A stretch of DNA of 64,000 nucleotides from contig NZ_JACHND010000001.1 of the NCBI RefSeq assembly GCF_014205275.1, forward strand, positions 5,704,001-5,768,000, given 5' to 3'. Position 1 is the stretch's first letter; every line of letters starts with the position of its first letter. The position numbers and the translations under genes are program-made. Of the stretch, positions 52,706-61,799 are shown in pieces. Under the pieces are notes generated by a model. That model saw only the letters and a list, made by a program, of their open reading frames with translations, had not been told where the DNA came from and ran no database searches. This DNA is from Sphaerisporangium siamense (lineage in GTDB: Bacteria > Actinomycetota > Actinomycetes > Streptosporangiales > Streptosporangiaceae).

Positions 52706-53395
52706 GTGAAGCTCGGCAGCGTGTCGCGGGTGTTGTTGATCGAGGATGATGCGGCCGTGCGGGAGGGGCTTGAGCTGGCGTTGACCATGCATGGGCATCG
52801 GGTGCGCGCGGTGGAGTCCGGTGAGCAGGGGCTGGAGCGGCTGCGCGTGGACCTTCCCGACGTCGTCGTGCTCGATCTGATGTTGCCTGGTATGGATGGG
52901 TTCGAGGTGTGCCGCCGTATCCGGGCCGCCCGGGAGGTGCCGATCATCATGCTGACCGCGCGCGGTGACGACATCGACGTGGTGGCGGGGTTGGAGGCGG
53001 GTGCCGACGACTACGTGGTCAAGCCGGTGCAGCCCCGGGTGCTTGAGGCGCGTATTCGCGCGGTGCTGCGGCGGATCGGGCGGGATCAGGCGGAGCTGGA
53101 GGGGCACGGGGATCTGACCATCGATCGGGCGGGGTTGGTGGTCGTCAAGCGCGGCGTGCCGGTCGGTCTCACCCCGACCGAGTTGCGCCTGCTGCTGGAG
53201 TTGTCCGGGACGCCGGGCCGGGTGCACAGCCGCCAGCAGTTGCTGGAGTCGGTGTGGGAGCACGGGTATTTCGGCGATTCGCGTCTGGTGGACGCGTGCG
53301 TGCAGCGGTTGCGCGCGAAGATCGAGGACGATTCGGCGGCGCCGGTCTACGTGCAGACGGTGCGTGGGTTCGGGTACCGGTTCGGGCCGGTGTGA
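52706..53395 (+). CDS. OmpR-family response regulator, CseB/VanR-like
   Basis: 229 residues from GTG 52706, after GGAGC. Receiver domain: acidic pocket LLIEDDAA, phospho-acceptor Asp57 in VVVLDLMLPGMDG, Thr/Lys in MLTARGDDIDVV and DDYVVKP. The C-terminal winged helix is VGLTPTELRLLLELSGTPGRVHSRQQLLESVWEH...LVDACVQRLRAKIEDD. The DDIDVVAGLEAGADDYV segment is close to the CseB family of envelope-stress regulators, as recalled. It ends 8 bases before the histidine kinase gene. Likely targets are the VanY-like gene and the ligase cassette. Confidence 0.93.
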   Translation: MKLGSVSRVLLIEDDAAVREGLELALTMHGHRVRAVESGEQGLERLRVDLPDVVVLDLMLPGMDGFEVCRRIRAAREVPIIMLTARGDDIDVVAGLEAGADDYVVKPVQPRVLEARIRAVLRRIGRDQAELEGHGDLTIDRAGLVVVKRGVPVGLTPTELRLLLELSGTPGRVHSRQQLLESVWEHGYFGDSRLVDACVQRLRAKIEDDSAAPVYVQTVRGFGYRFGPV

Positions 53396-53402
53396 GCCGC
53401 CG

Positions 53403-54875
53403 GTGACACCCCGGCCGAGCCTGGGGCTGCGTGCCCGGCTGTTGTTCGCGTTCGCGCTGCTGTGTGTGGTCACGGCGGCGGCGGTGGCCGGTTGGAGCTA
53501 TACCCAGGCCCGTACCGCCATCCTGCAGCGGACCCAGGATGCCGCGGTGGAGGCGATGAGGAGCCGCTTGCAGGGGCTCTACCCCTTGCGGAATCCGGCG
53601 CCGGGCCCGGCCGAGCTTGAGGACATCGCCCGCGTGGTGGCCGACCAGTACAGTTCCGCGGTCGCCGTGTACCGTGAGGCGCACTCGCCGGTCAGGCGGG
53701 CGCCGGGGCATTGGCGGCCGGGCGGGGGCGCGCCGTATCTGCAACCCGGGATGATTCCCGAGGAGTTGCGGCGGAAGGTGGCCGGCGGCGGGATGGCCTG
53801 GCAGCGCGTGGTGTGGCAGGGCGAGCCCATCCTGGTCATCGGTACGCCGTTGCTGATCGTCGAGGGGGATCGGCCGGTGCGGGTGTCCGGTATCGAGGTC
53901 TACGTCGCGCGCGACCTGAGCCCCGAGCAGCACAGCATCGACGAGCTCGCCGTGTCCGCCTGGCTCATCGGCGGCGCGGCCCTGATGTTCGCGGTCGTCC
54001 TGGCGTCGCTGGCCACCCAAGGGGTGCTGCGCCCGGTGCGCGAGCTCGGGCGGGCGGCACGCCTGCTGGGCGAGGGTGAGATGCGGACCAGGGTCGCGGT
54101 CCGCGGCTCCGATGAGCTGGCCGAGGTGGCGCACACGTTCAACAACACCGCCGCGGAGCTGGAGCGGCACGTCGCGCAGCTGCGCGAGATGGAGGCCGAC
54201 GCCCGCCGGTTCGTGGCCGATGTGTCGCATGAGCTGCGCACCCCGCTGGCCGCGCTCGCCGCGGTCGCCGACGTCCTGGACGAGGAGGCGGCCCGGCTGC
54301 CCGAGCCCGCCGGCAGGGCCGCCAGGCTGGTGAGCCAGGAGACGCTCAACCTCACCGGGCTGGTGAACGACCTCATCGAGATCAGCAGGTTCGACTCCGG
54401 CGTCGCGGCCCTGGCGCTGAACGACGTCGACGTGGCCGAGCTGGTGCGCGCGACCCTGCGTACGCGGGGCTGGTCGGAGCGGGTGCACACCGAGCTCGCG
54501 TCCGCGGTGACGGCACGGCTGGACCCGCGCCGCGTGGACGTCATCCTGGCGAACCTGGTCGGCAACGCCCTGCGGCACGGCGAGCCTCCGGTGTCGGTGC
54601 GGCTGGACGCCGACCCGCGGTGGATCGCCGTGGAGGTCCGCGACCACGGGCCGGGGCTGGAGGAGGCGGTGCTGCCGCACGTGTTCGACCGGTTCTACAA
54701 GGCCAGCGCGGCCAGGGCCAGGTCCGAGGGCAGCGGCCTCGGCCTGGCCATCGCGCGGGAGAACGCGCGCCTGCACCAAGGCGACCTCACCGTCACCAAC
54801 GCCCCGGACGGCGGCGCCGTGTTCACGCTGCGCCTGCCACGCCGGGCACCTGATTCAGAGGGAGGTCCTGAGTGA
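53403..54875 (+). CDS. Sensor histidine kinase
   Basis: 490 residues from GTG 53403. Two membrane segments ([20 protein letters not shown] and [20 protein letters not shown]) flank an extracytoplasmic loop of about 140 residues. HAMP ([19 protein letters not shown]) follows, then the phospho-acceptor His276 in [14 protein letters not shown]-box VGNALRHG, G1 VRDHGPGLE and G2 [12 protein letters not shown]. The response regulator is 8 bases upstream and a lipoprotein overlaps its end by four bases. With the lipoprotein the layout recalls CseABC/MtrAB-LpqB systems that sense envelope damage. Confidence 0.94.
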   Translation: MTPRPSLGLRARLLFAFALLCVVTAAAVAGWSYTQARTAILQRTQDAAVEAMRSRLQGLYPLRNPAPGPAELEDIARVVADQYSSAVAVYREAHSPVRRAPGHWRPGGGAPYLQPGMIPEELRRKVAGGGMAWQRVVWQGEPILVIGTPLLIVEGDRPVRVSGIEVYVARDLSPEQHSIDELAVSAWLIGGAALMFAVVLASLATQGVLRPVRELGRAARLLGEGEMRTRVAVRGSDELAEVAHTFNNTAAELERHVAQLREMEADARRFVADVSHELRTPLAALAAVADVLDEEAARLPEPAGRAARLVSQETLNLTGLVNDLIEISRFDSGVAALALNDVDVAELVRATLRTRGWSERVHTELASAVTARLDPRRVDVILANLVGNALRHGEPPVSVRLDADPRWIAVEVRDHGPGLEEAVLPHVFDRFYKASAARARSEGSGLGLAIARENARLHQGDLTVTNAPDGGAVFTLRLPRRAPDSEGGPE

Positions 54876-55375
54876 GGATGGGGTTCGCCCGCCGGGTGCT
54901 GGCCGCGGGCCTTGTGTCGCTCGCCGCCGTGGCCGGCTGCGGCGTGCAGCCCAGCGGCGCCATCGAGGCCGGCGACCCGCCGAGCGGAGCCGTCGCGCTG
55001 GACATGGGCATCACCCTCTACCTGGTGAAGAGGGGCCGGGTCGGCGTGGTGACGCGGCCCAGTGGCCGGCCGGTGTTCCGGGAGGACATGCTCGCGCTGC
55101 TGGCGGCGGGGCCCTCGGTGATGGAACGGGAGCAGGGGTTCACCACCGAAGTGCCGTCCGAGGCCGGCCCGTTCTCGGTGACCGTCATGCCGGCCGGCCG
55201 CTTGGTGGTGACCGTGTCCCTTCCGGCCGGTGAGTTGTCCCCACTGGCCGTCGAGCAGATCGTGTGCACGGCCGCCGCCACCGCGCCGGAAGGCCCTGCC
55301 CAGGTCACCCTCGTCGGCGCCGGGCAGAGCCTCACCCCCCGGAAATGCCCAGGTCAGCGGCGTACGGCCCGCTGA
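54872..55375 (+). CDS. Small lipoprotein, GerMN-like, of the two-component operon
   Basis: 167 residues from GTG 54872 (GGGAGG six bases upstream); it overlaps the kinase stop. Lipobox is LAAVAGC (Cys22 or so), so it is anchored at the outer face of the membrane. The body has [21 protein letters not shown] and [35 protein letters not shown], resembling a GerMN-type domain. A lipoprotein tied to the kinase could tune its sensing, like CseA or LpqB. Exact role unknown. Confidence 0.8.
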   Translation: MRMGFARRVLAAGLVSLAAVAGCGVQPSGAIEAGDPPSGAVALDMGITLYLVKRGRVGVVTRPSGRPVFREDMLALLAAGPSVMEREQGFTTEVPSEAGPFSVTVMPAGRLVVTVSLPAGELSPLAVEQIVCTAAATAPEGPAQVTLVGAGQSLTPRKCPGQRRTAR

Positions 55376-55503
55376 CAGGTTCCTGACGCTCATCCGCCTG
55401 GGCATAGGTTTGGGCGGCATGGCGCTGCGGCTCTTTTCAGGTGAATCTCGAGGCTCGGGACGACTCGGCCCTCGGGCGAGCGTAGGGTCGTCCGGGCGCG
55501 CGA

Positions 55504-55533
55504 GAAGGGGGCGGGTGGAGACCCGCCCCCTTC
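55504..55533. terminator. Bidirectional terminator
   Basis: GAAGGGGGCGGGT (55504-55516) and ACCCGCCCCCTTC (55521-55533) form a perfect 13-bp stem with the loop GGAG. It sits between the lipoprotein gene and the convergent chitinase gene. Confidence 0.85.
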
Positions 55534-55580
55534 GTCACCGTGGTGTCACGGTGTCATGGTGTCGCAGTGGTGCCCGGCGG

Positions 55581-57245
55581 TCAGAAGCCGGCGGTGATCC
55601 GGGTGAACTCCCACTCGGCCTGCGGCACGCCGCCACCGTTGACCCGGTCGCGGTTGGTGGCCCAGAAGGAGAACCGGGTGAGGCCCTTGGCCTTGGCCCA
55701 GTCGCGGATCTGGGTCCACTGGGCCGGGGTGGTGGTCTCGCCCTGGTCGGACTTGCCGTTCATGCCCGAGATGCCCATGTGGGCGTAGGCCTCGGCGTCG
55801 CTCCAGCCGAACGCGCTCTTCAGGGAGCTCTTCAGGCCCTCGGAGGCGTTGACGGTGTCCTGGTACATGTCGGTGCCGCTGAAGTTGAACGGCATGATCG
55901 TGTAGTTGTCGATCGGCGTGCCCAGGGCCTTGGCCTGGTTGACCAGGCGGATGCCCGCGGCGCTCAGGCCGGACTTGAACGTCGGGATGGTGACGACGAT
56001 CTTGACGTTCGGGTTGTTCTGGCGCACGATCTTCAGGCCGTTGAGGATGCGGTCCTGGACGGTGTAGTTCTCGAACTCGTCGGTGTTCTCGATGTCGAAG
56101 TCGACCACGGTCGGGCCGTGGGCGTTGATGACCTGCTGCACCGCCTGGGCGAAGGCCTGCGGGGTGGAGCAGTTCGGGCCGAGCTTGTTACCGCTCCAGC
56201 CACCGAAGGAGATCTCGACGCTGCCGCCCTTGGACTTGATCGTGTTGATCGCCGAGGCGTCGGTGCCGCCGGTCAGCGGGCGCTGGCCGTCCCAAGCCGG
56301 GGTGCAGCCGCCCTGCGCCAGGATGAAGGCCATCGTGAAGGACTTCACGCCGGTCGCGTCCATGACGGTGCCCGGGTTCGGCGGGTTGCCCCAGCCCATG
56401 TACAGGTACGGGGCGCCGGGGAGCTTGCTCGGGTTGGGGTTGGTGCAGCCGGTGGTGGTGGCGCTGACGTCGCGGCCCGCCGACTCGCCGACGGAGTTGT
56501 AGGCCTTGATCGTGTAGTTGTGGGCCTCGCAGGTGCCGAGGCCGGAGATGGTGGTGGTGGTCGTGGTGACCTGGGCGCGCTGGGTGGCGCCCTCGTAGAC
56601 GCGGTAGCCGGTCACGGTGCCGCTGGCGGCGCCCCAGGTCAGCGTGATGCTGGTGTTGGTCGTGGTGGCGGAGGCGGCGCCGGGCTGGCCGGGGGCGCCG
56701 TTGCCGCCGCCGGTGGTGGCGGTGACCGGGGAACTGGCGGCCGAGCGGTTGCCGGCGGCGTCACGGGCGCGCACGGTGTAGGTGTAGCTGGTGGAGGCGG
56801 TCAGGCCCGAGTCGGTGTAGCTGGTGCCGGTCGCGGTGGTGACCAGGGTCGTGCCGCGGTAGACCTCGTAGCCGGTGACGCCGACGTTGTCGGTGGAGGC
56901 GTCCCACGCCAGCGAGACGCTGTTGGCGGTGGTGCCGGTGGCGCGCAGGTTGGCCGGGACCGAGGGCGGCGTGGTGTCGCCGGGGGTGCCGGTGGAGACC
57001 TTCCACAGAGCCGGCACGTTGGACGGCTCCCAGCCGGGCAGCGAGGTGTGGCTCTGCAGGCACTGGTAGTCGACGCCGTTGTAGCTGACGACGGTGCCGG
57101 CGGTGTAGGCGGTGTAGGGAGCCCATGCGGCCGCGGCGGCCTGGACGTTCGCCTGCCGTGCGGCGCCGGCCTGGGCCAGCGCCGGCACGCTCACGCCCGT
57201 CATGAAGACGGCGAGGAGCGCGAGGATGAGTACACGGAATCTCAC
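55581..57245 (-). CDS. Secreted GH18 chitinase with CBM5/12 and two FnIII domains
   Basis: 554 residues from GTG 57245 (GGAAG six bases upstream). Signal peptide about 1-24 (ends PALA-QA). CBM5/12 at about 41-81 (WAPYTAYTAGTVVSYNGVDYQCLQS), FnIII at about 92-178 and 186-265, and GH18 from about 278. The catalytic motif is D382-F-D384-I-E386 (TVVDFDIEN), with Glu386 as acid. SFGGW is the other family motif. It hydrolyses chitin outside the cell and should cooperate with the AA10 LPMO at 40370, which carries the same CBM type. The shared palindromic box lies 241 bases upstream. Confidence 0.95.
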   Translation of the reverse strand: MRFRVLILALLAVFMTGVSVPALAQAGAARQANVQAAAAAWAPYTAYTAGTVVSYNGVDYQCLQSHTSLPGWEPSNVPALWKVSTGTPGDTTPPSVPANLRATGTTANSVSLAWDASTDNVGVTGYEVYRGTTLVTTATGTSYTDSGLTASTSYTYTVRARDAAGNRSAASSPVTATTGGGNGAPGQPGAASATTTNTSITLTWGAASGTVTGYRVYEGATQRAQVTTTTTTISGLGTCEAHNYTIKAYNSVGESAGRDVSATTTGCTNPNPSKLPGAPYLYMGWGNPPNPGTVMDATGVKSFTMAFILAQGGCTPAWDGQRPLTGGTDASAINTIKSKGGSVEISFGGWSGNKLGPNCSTPQAFAQAVQQVINAHGPTVVDFDIENTDEFENYTVQDRILNGLKIVRQNNPNVKIVVTIPTFKSGLSAAGIRLVNQAKALGTPIDNYTIMPFNFSGTDMYQDTVNASEGLKSSLKSAFGWSDAEAYAHMGISGMNGKSDQGETTTPAQWTQIRDWAKAKGLTRFSFWATNRDRVNGGGVPQAEWEFTRITAGF

Positions 57246-57485
57246 GTGACACTTCCAGGGGGTGGGGGGTGGAGTGTGCCTATGGCTCGCCCGCGACCGT
57301 CCTGCTCGCAGGCGAGAGGGGGCCACGGGCCGGGTTGCATGCACCGTCGGGCGTTGCCGTGCCGTGTTCGGCACCGCGCGGCCTGCCGGTCGCACCGCGA
57401 GGCCGCCTCAGCGCGGGTGAGCGTGGTGGAGCGGCCTCACATAGGGTGAAGAGGCAGGGTGGCGCCCCTGTACCCAGCTTAATCT

Positions 57486-57502
57486 TTAGTAAACTTTACT
57501 AA
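57486..57502. promoter_or_regulatory. Shared palindromic box, copy 3 (perfect form)
   Basis: TTAGTAAA-C-TTTACTAA is a perfect 17-bp palindrome, 241 bases before the chitinase start and 125 bases before the divergent GNAT start. It is the cleanest of three related boxes (19548, 40315). The remaining gap 57246-57626 is GC-rich and holds no other gene. Confidence 0.7.
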
Positions 57503-57626
57503 TAGTTTCGGATTGTAGCCTCCCCTGTCAGACGCTGCAAGGGCCCAAGTCGACATGCGCCCCGCGCGTCCGGCGCGCCGCGCCGGGGACCGGCCGTGCG
57601 GGGAGAACGGCTCTAGGATGTCCTGA

Positions 57627-58187
57627 ATGGTGGTTCCTGTCGTTCCTGTTACTGATGAGATCGAGTTGCGTTCGCTGACGCAGGGCGACGCCGAGGCGTT
57701 GCGGCAGGCGTATGTGCGTAACCGGGAGCATCTGCGGCCCTGGGAGCCGCGGCGCGGCGAGGACTTCTTCACCCTGGAGGGCCAGCAGGCGTTCGTGGCG
57801 GACCGGCTGGCGCAGCGGGCCGCCGGCCGGGCGCTGCCGCTGGTGCTGGCCCGGGGCGAGCGGATCGTCGGCACCATGACCCTGGCCACCATCGTGCTCG
57901 GCCCCTTCCGCAGCGCCAGCCTGGGCTACTGGATCGACGCCGAGCACAACGGCCGCGGCCTGGCCACCACGGCGGTCCGCCTGGTGTGCCGGACCGCCGA
58001 TGAATACCTGGGCCTGCACCGGCTGGAGGCCAGCACGCTGGTGGACAACGCCGCCTCCCAGCGCGTGCTCGGCAAGTGCGGCTTCTCGCGGATCGGCGCC
58101 GCCCCCGACTACCTGCACATCGACGGCGCCTGGCGTGACTGCCTGCTGTTCCAGCGCATCTTGAACCGGCGCCCCCCGATGCCGTAG
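57627..58187 (+). CDS. GNAT acetyltransferase, RimJ-like
   Basis: 186 residues. EIELRSLTQGDAEALRQAYVRNREHLRPWEPRR is the RimJ/RimL N-terminus; WIDAEHNGRGLATTAVRLV is the acetyl-CoA loop, and RLEASTLVDNAASQRVLGKCGFSRIG closes the fold. Probably acetylates a ribosomal-protein N-terminus or a small amine. It stands alone, divergent from the chitinase gene. Confidence 0.88.
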   Translation: MVVPVVPVTDEIELRSLTQGDAEALRQAYVRNREHLRPWEPRRGEDFFTLEGQQAFVADRLAQRAAGRALPLVLARGERIVGTMTLATIVLGPFRSASLGYWIDAEHNGRGLATTAVRLVCRTADEYLGLHRLEASTLVDNAASQRVLGKCGFSRIGAAPDYLHIDGAWRDCLLFQRILNRRPPMP

Positions 58188-58199
58188 CCGGGCCGCCCC

Positions 58200-58958
58200 T
58201 CAGGCGTCGCGCCGGCGCAGCAGCAGATAGGCCACCAGCAGGGCCGCGCCGCTCCAGCAGGCCAGCACGCCGAGCCCCGCCCAGGGGCCGAGCGGCAGGG
58301 TGTCCAGCCCCCGGGTGGCCTGGACGGCGAGCCCGGCGTTCATCGGGGTGAGGCTCCACAGCGTGCGCCGCAGGTCCTGGTCGGAGACCAGCGTGGCCGC
58401 CAGCGGCAGCAGGTAGAGCAGGCCGAGCACGACCCCGGCGGACAGGGCCGCCTCCCGCACCGCGGCGCCGACGCCGAGGGCGAGCAGCGCCACCAGCACC
58501 AGGTACAGCACCGTCCCGGCGGCCGCGCGCAGGGTGGCCCCGTCGGCCAGGGACAGGGCCGGGTACCCGCGTCCCGGCAGAAGCAGCCGCCCGGCCAGCG
58601 CGCAGCCGAGCACCGCGGCGGTCCCGGCGGCGAGCGTCAGCCCGGCCACCGGCAGGGCCTTGGCCGCCAGCAGGACGCCGCGGCGCGGCGTCGCGGCCAG
58701 CGTGGCGCGGATCATGCCGGTGCCGTACTCGCCGCAGACGGCCCCGACGGCGAGCAGGACGGCGAACACCTGGCCCGCCTGGACCCCGCCGAAAGTCAGC
58801 TTGACCGCGTCCTCGCCGCAGCGGCCGTAGGAACAGGTCACCGTCGCGGCCAGCACCGCGCCCACGGCGACGGTGAGCAGGGCCGCGGCGGCCGACAGCC
58901 ACGCCGGGCCGGCCAGGGTGCGCAGCTTGGTCCACTCGCCGTGCAGGGCGCCCCTCAC
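58200..58958 (-). CDS. ABC-2 type permease
   Basis: 252 residues from the GTG at 58956-58958 that overlaps the previous permease stop (GTGA). The beginning GALHGEWTKLRTLAGPAWLSAAAALL and about six membrane segments are typical of ABC-2 transporters of the NatB/CcmB-like type. CSYGRCGEDAVKLTFGGVQAGQVFAVLLAVGAVCGEYGTGMIRATLAATPRRG is the characteristic loop. Third gene of a minus-strand ATPase-permease-permease operon. Confidence 0.88.
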   Translation of the reverse strand: MRGALHGEWTKLRTLAGPAWLSAAAALLTVAVGAVLAATVTCSYGRCGEDAVKLTFGGVQAGQVFAVLLAVGAVCGEYGTGMIRATLAATPRRGVLLAAKALPVAGLTLAAGTAAVLGCALAGRLLLPGRGYPALSLADGATLRAAAGTVLYLVLVALLALGVGAAVREAALSAGVVLGLLYLLPLAATLVSDQDLRRTLWSLTPMNAGLAVQATRGLDTLPLGPWAGLGVLACWSGAALLVAYLLLRRRDA

Positions 58959-60745
58959 ACGTCCCTCCGCCGCAGCGTAATGATCGCCAAGGCCAGCGCG
59001 AGCGCGGCGTACCCGCAGGTCACCGCGAGACCCGCCCACGGGGGCAGCGGGAAGTAGCCGCTCTGCGGCGCGTAGTAGCCGGTCACCTGCGCGTACTCGG
59101 GAATGCTCTGCTGGACGGCGAACCCTGCCGCGGGGGTCAGGCACAGCAGCCACCGCGCCAGGCCGAGCGGCAGCACCGAGGCGGTGGCCAGCACGTACGG
59201 CAGCACCAGCACGCCGATCACGGTGATGACGGCCGCGGCGCCGCGCCGCAGCAGGGCGCCCAGCGCCACGGCGAGCACCGCCGCGGCGGCGGCCAGCGCC
59301 GCCAGCCCGGCCGCCACGCGCAGCCCGGTGAGCGCCGGGACCGGCAGCACGAAGGTGCCGCCCGCCTCCAGCAGCCGCGCGGCCACCGGCAGCGTCACCG
59401 CGGCGGCGGCCAGCGTGACGGCGAAGGTCGCCGCGGCGGCCACCACGGCCTTGGCCGCCAGCACACGTCCCCGCCGCGGGTTCGCGGTCAGCGTGGTGCG
59501 GATCAGCCCGCGCCGGTACTCGGCGGTGACGAACAGCACCGCGACCACGATGGCCGGGACCAGCGCGGGCAGCGCGCCGGCCAGCGTCCGCTCGACCGGC
59601 AGGCCCTCGTCGCCGCCGAGCGGCGCGATGTCGCCGTTGCCGGTCACCGTGAACACCCCGCCGGTCTCGCGGGCCTCGCCCGGGTGATGGATGCCGCCGG
59701 GTCCCTCGCCGGGAGAGGCGCCGATGTCGGCACGCCGCCAGGCGCCGGGCGCCCCGGAGTGGGTGACGTGGTCGAACACGGCGGTGGCCGTGGCCAGCCG
59801 CGCCTGGGTGACCAGCCCGCCGAGCTCGCCGCGCTCCACCGTCAGGTCGCTGGGGGAGGTGACGAAGAACCCGGCCTGGACGGTGGCCGGCAGGCCCGGC
59901 AGGCGCGCGGTGCCCACGGTGGTCCAGGCGCGGCCGTCGGGCGACTCCTGGCCGGTGAGCGTGTCGCCCGAGCGGGTCAGCCGCAGCCAGCGCGGCGCGG
60001 CGGGGGAGACGCCGCCCGGCCGTCCGGCCACGTCGTGGAGGAAGTCGTACTGCATGCGGGTGCCATGGGCAGCGGTGACCATGACGGCGGCGTAGGAGGA
60101 GCCCGGCCGGGTGCCGTCCTTGACGATCACGCCGGCCTTGGCCCACGGCACCAGGCCGGGGACGATCTCGTCGTGGTCGGGCGGGGGGTAGGTGATGAGG
60201 CCGCTCATCGCGGTGACGCGGGCGGTGACGGAACCGTCGCCGGTCAGCGGGCGGTGCACCAGGTACAGCTTGTCGCGCACCGCTTCCCCGCCGGGTCCGC
60301 GCGGGGGGATGGGGCACGGCACCTCGACCGGCCCCTGGCTGCAGGAACTGCGGCTGCCCGCGGCGAACGTCAGGCCGAGCAGCGGGATGAGCACCGCCAT
60401 GACGGCCAGGCCGAGCATCCAGCCGCGCACGGTGCGCAGCTTGGTGAACTCGGCGCGCAACAGGCGGCTGAAACGGTCGGCACGCGGACCGGCCGGTACG
60501 GGGACGGCCGGGCGCGCGGCAGAGGCCGCAGAAGGGGACGGAGGAGACGGAGGAGACGCAGAAGGGGGAACCACGGATGGAACGGAAGGGGGTGGGCCCA
60601 GGGGAGCGGAAGAGGGCGAGGCCGGGGTGTCAGAAGGGGACTGGGTAGGGGCGCCAGGGTTCGGAGGGACGGAAGGGGACGGGTTTGGGGGACCAGAAGG
60701 GGACTGGCTCGATGGACCAGGGCTCGGGGGGACGGAAGGGGTCAT
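58955..60745 (-). CDS. ABC-2 permease with inserted extracytoplasmic domain
   Basis: 596 residues from ATG 60745. A Pro/Ser-rich cytoplasmic N-terminus of about 95 residues (units like PSPGPSSQSPSGPPNPS) precedes RAEFTKLRTVRGWMLGLAVMAVLIPLLGL, the usual ABC-2 start. Between TM1 and TM2 is an extra domain of about 200 residues (AKAGVIVKDGTRPGSSYAAVMV, RWLRLTRSGDTLTGQESPDGRAWTTVG) that resembles concanavalin-like DUF1349 folds and faces outside. Six more membrane segments follow. It overlaps the ATPase gene by four bases. It could recognise a sugar-like or peptide ligand. Confidence 0.88.
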   Translation of the reverse strand: MTPSVPPSPGPSSQSPSGPPNPSPSVPPNPGAPTQSPSDTPASPSSAPLGPPPSVPSVVPPSASPPSPPSPSAASAARPAVPVPAGPRADRFSRLLRAEFTKLRTVRGWMLGLAVMAVLIPLLGLTFAAGSRSSCSQGPVEVPCPIPPRGPGGEAVRDKLYLVHRPLTGDGSVTARVTAMSGLITYPPPDHDEIVPGLVPWAKAGVIVKDGTRPGSSYAAVMVTAAHGTRMQYDFLHDVAGRPGGVSPAAPRWLRLTRSGDTLTGQESPDGRAWTTVGTARLPGLPATVQAGFFVTSPSDLTVERGELGGLVTQARLATATAVFDHVTHSGAPGAWRRADIGASPGEGPGGIHHPGEARETGGVFTVTGNGDIAPLGGDEGLPVERTLAGALPALVPAIVVAVLFVTAEYRRGLIRTTLTANPRRGRVLAAKAVVAAAATFAVTLAAAAVTLPVAARLLEAGGTFVLPVPALTGLRVAAGLAALAAAAAVLAVALGALLRRGAAAVITVIGVLVLPYVLATASVLPLGLARWLLCLTPAAGFAVQQSIPEYAQVTGYYAPQSGYFPLPPWAGLAVTCGYAALALALAIITLRRRDV

Positions 60746-61674
60746 CGGGTCGGCTCCGGGTGGGGGGCGGCGCGGAACTCCACCGCGTCGCGGGTCAGCT
60801 CCATGTACGCCTCCTCCAGCGTCGCCCGGTGCGCGGCGACCTCCGAGAACGGCACCGCCGCCGTGCCGAGCAGCTCCACGACCCGCTCGGCCGCAAGGCC
60901 CGAGACGGTCAGGGCGTCGGGGCCGGTGGCGGCCACGGTGGCGCCCGCGGCGGCCAGCGCGGCCATCGCCTCCGGCCGTGCCGTGGTGCGCACGCCGACC
61001 CGGCCGCCGGAGGCCGCCGCGATGAGCTCGGCCACCCCGGCGTCGGCGACCACCCGGCCCGCGCCGGCCACCACCAGGTGCCCGGCGGTGTCCTCCAGTT
61101 CGCTCATCAGGTGGCTGGACACCAGCACCGCGCGGCCTTCGGCGGCCAGCGAGCGCAGCAGGCCGCGCATCCACACGATGCCCTCGGGGTCCAGGCCGTT
61201 GAACGGCTCGTCCAGCATGAGCACCGGCGGGTCGCCCAGCAGCGCGGCGGCGATGCCGAGCCGCTGCCGCATGCCCAGGGAGTAGCCGCCCGCCTTGCGC
61301 CGGGCCGCGGCGCCGAGCCCGACCAGTTCGATCACCTGGTCCACCCGGCCGGCGCCGAGCCCCTGGGAGTGCGCCAGCCACAGCAGGTGGTTGCGGCCGG
61401 TGCGGCCGGGCTGCAGCGCGTCGGCGTCCAGCAGCGCGCCGACGTGCGCGAGCGGGGTGGACAAGGTGGCGTAGGGGCGTCCGCCCACCAGCGCGGTGCC
61501 CTCGTCGGCGGCGTCCAGGCCGAGGATCACCCGCATCGTGGTGGACTTTCCCGCGCCGTTGGGGCCGACGAAGCCGGTGACCCGCCCGGGGGCCACGGTG
61601 AAGGTCATCCCGTCCAGCGCGAGGGTACGACCGAACCGCTTGCGCAGCCCGGTGACTTCGATGCTCGCTTCCAT
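60742..61674 (-). CDS. ABC transporter ATP-binding protein
   Basis: 310 residues from ATG 61674. Walker A GPNGAGKST, Q-loop region AHVGALLDADALQPGRTG, signature YSLGMRQRLG, Walker B PVLMLDEPFNGLDPEG and H-loop SSHLMSE are intact. The last ~90 residues are the regulatory extension of bacitracin/daunorubicin-type exporters. It powers the two ABC-2 permeases downstream, to which it is coupled by ATGA. Divergent from a NarL-type two-component system, which probably senses the exported compound. Confidence 0.93.
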   Translation of the reverse strand: MEASIEVTGLRKRFGRTLALDGMTFTVAPGRVTGFVGPNGAGKSTTMRVILGLDAADEGTALVGGRPYATLSTPLAHVGALLDADALQPGRTGRNHLLWLAHSQGLGAGRVDQVIELVGLGAAARRKAGGYSLGMRQRLGIAAALLGDPPVLMLDEPFNGLDPEGIVWMRGLLRSLAAEGRAVLVSSHLMSELEDTAGHLVVAGAGRVVADAGVAELIAAASGGRVGVRTTARPEAMAALAAAGATVAATGPDALTVSGLAAERVVELLGTAAVPFSEVAAHRATLEEAYMELTRDAVEFRAAPHPEPTR

Positions 61675-61799
61675 GCCCGGCAGGCTAGGCCGCGGCGGCA
61701 CGCGGGGGCGTCACGGCGCCGAGCGATCTTCGCCGTCACGGGCCCGAGGGAGGGGCATCCCTCCCACGAGGGATGCCGGACGGCTGCGCGGTCCGGGAC

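Noticed and set aside
55230..57449. A very long plus-strand open frame (over 700 codons) across the chitinase gene
   Set aside because: It is antisense to a complete secreted GH18 enzyme with signal peptide and catalytic motif; its translation is Gly/Val/Arg-rich without family features.
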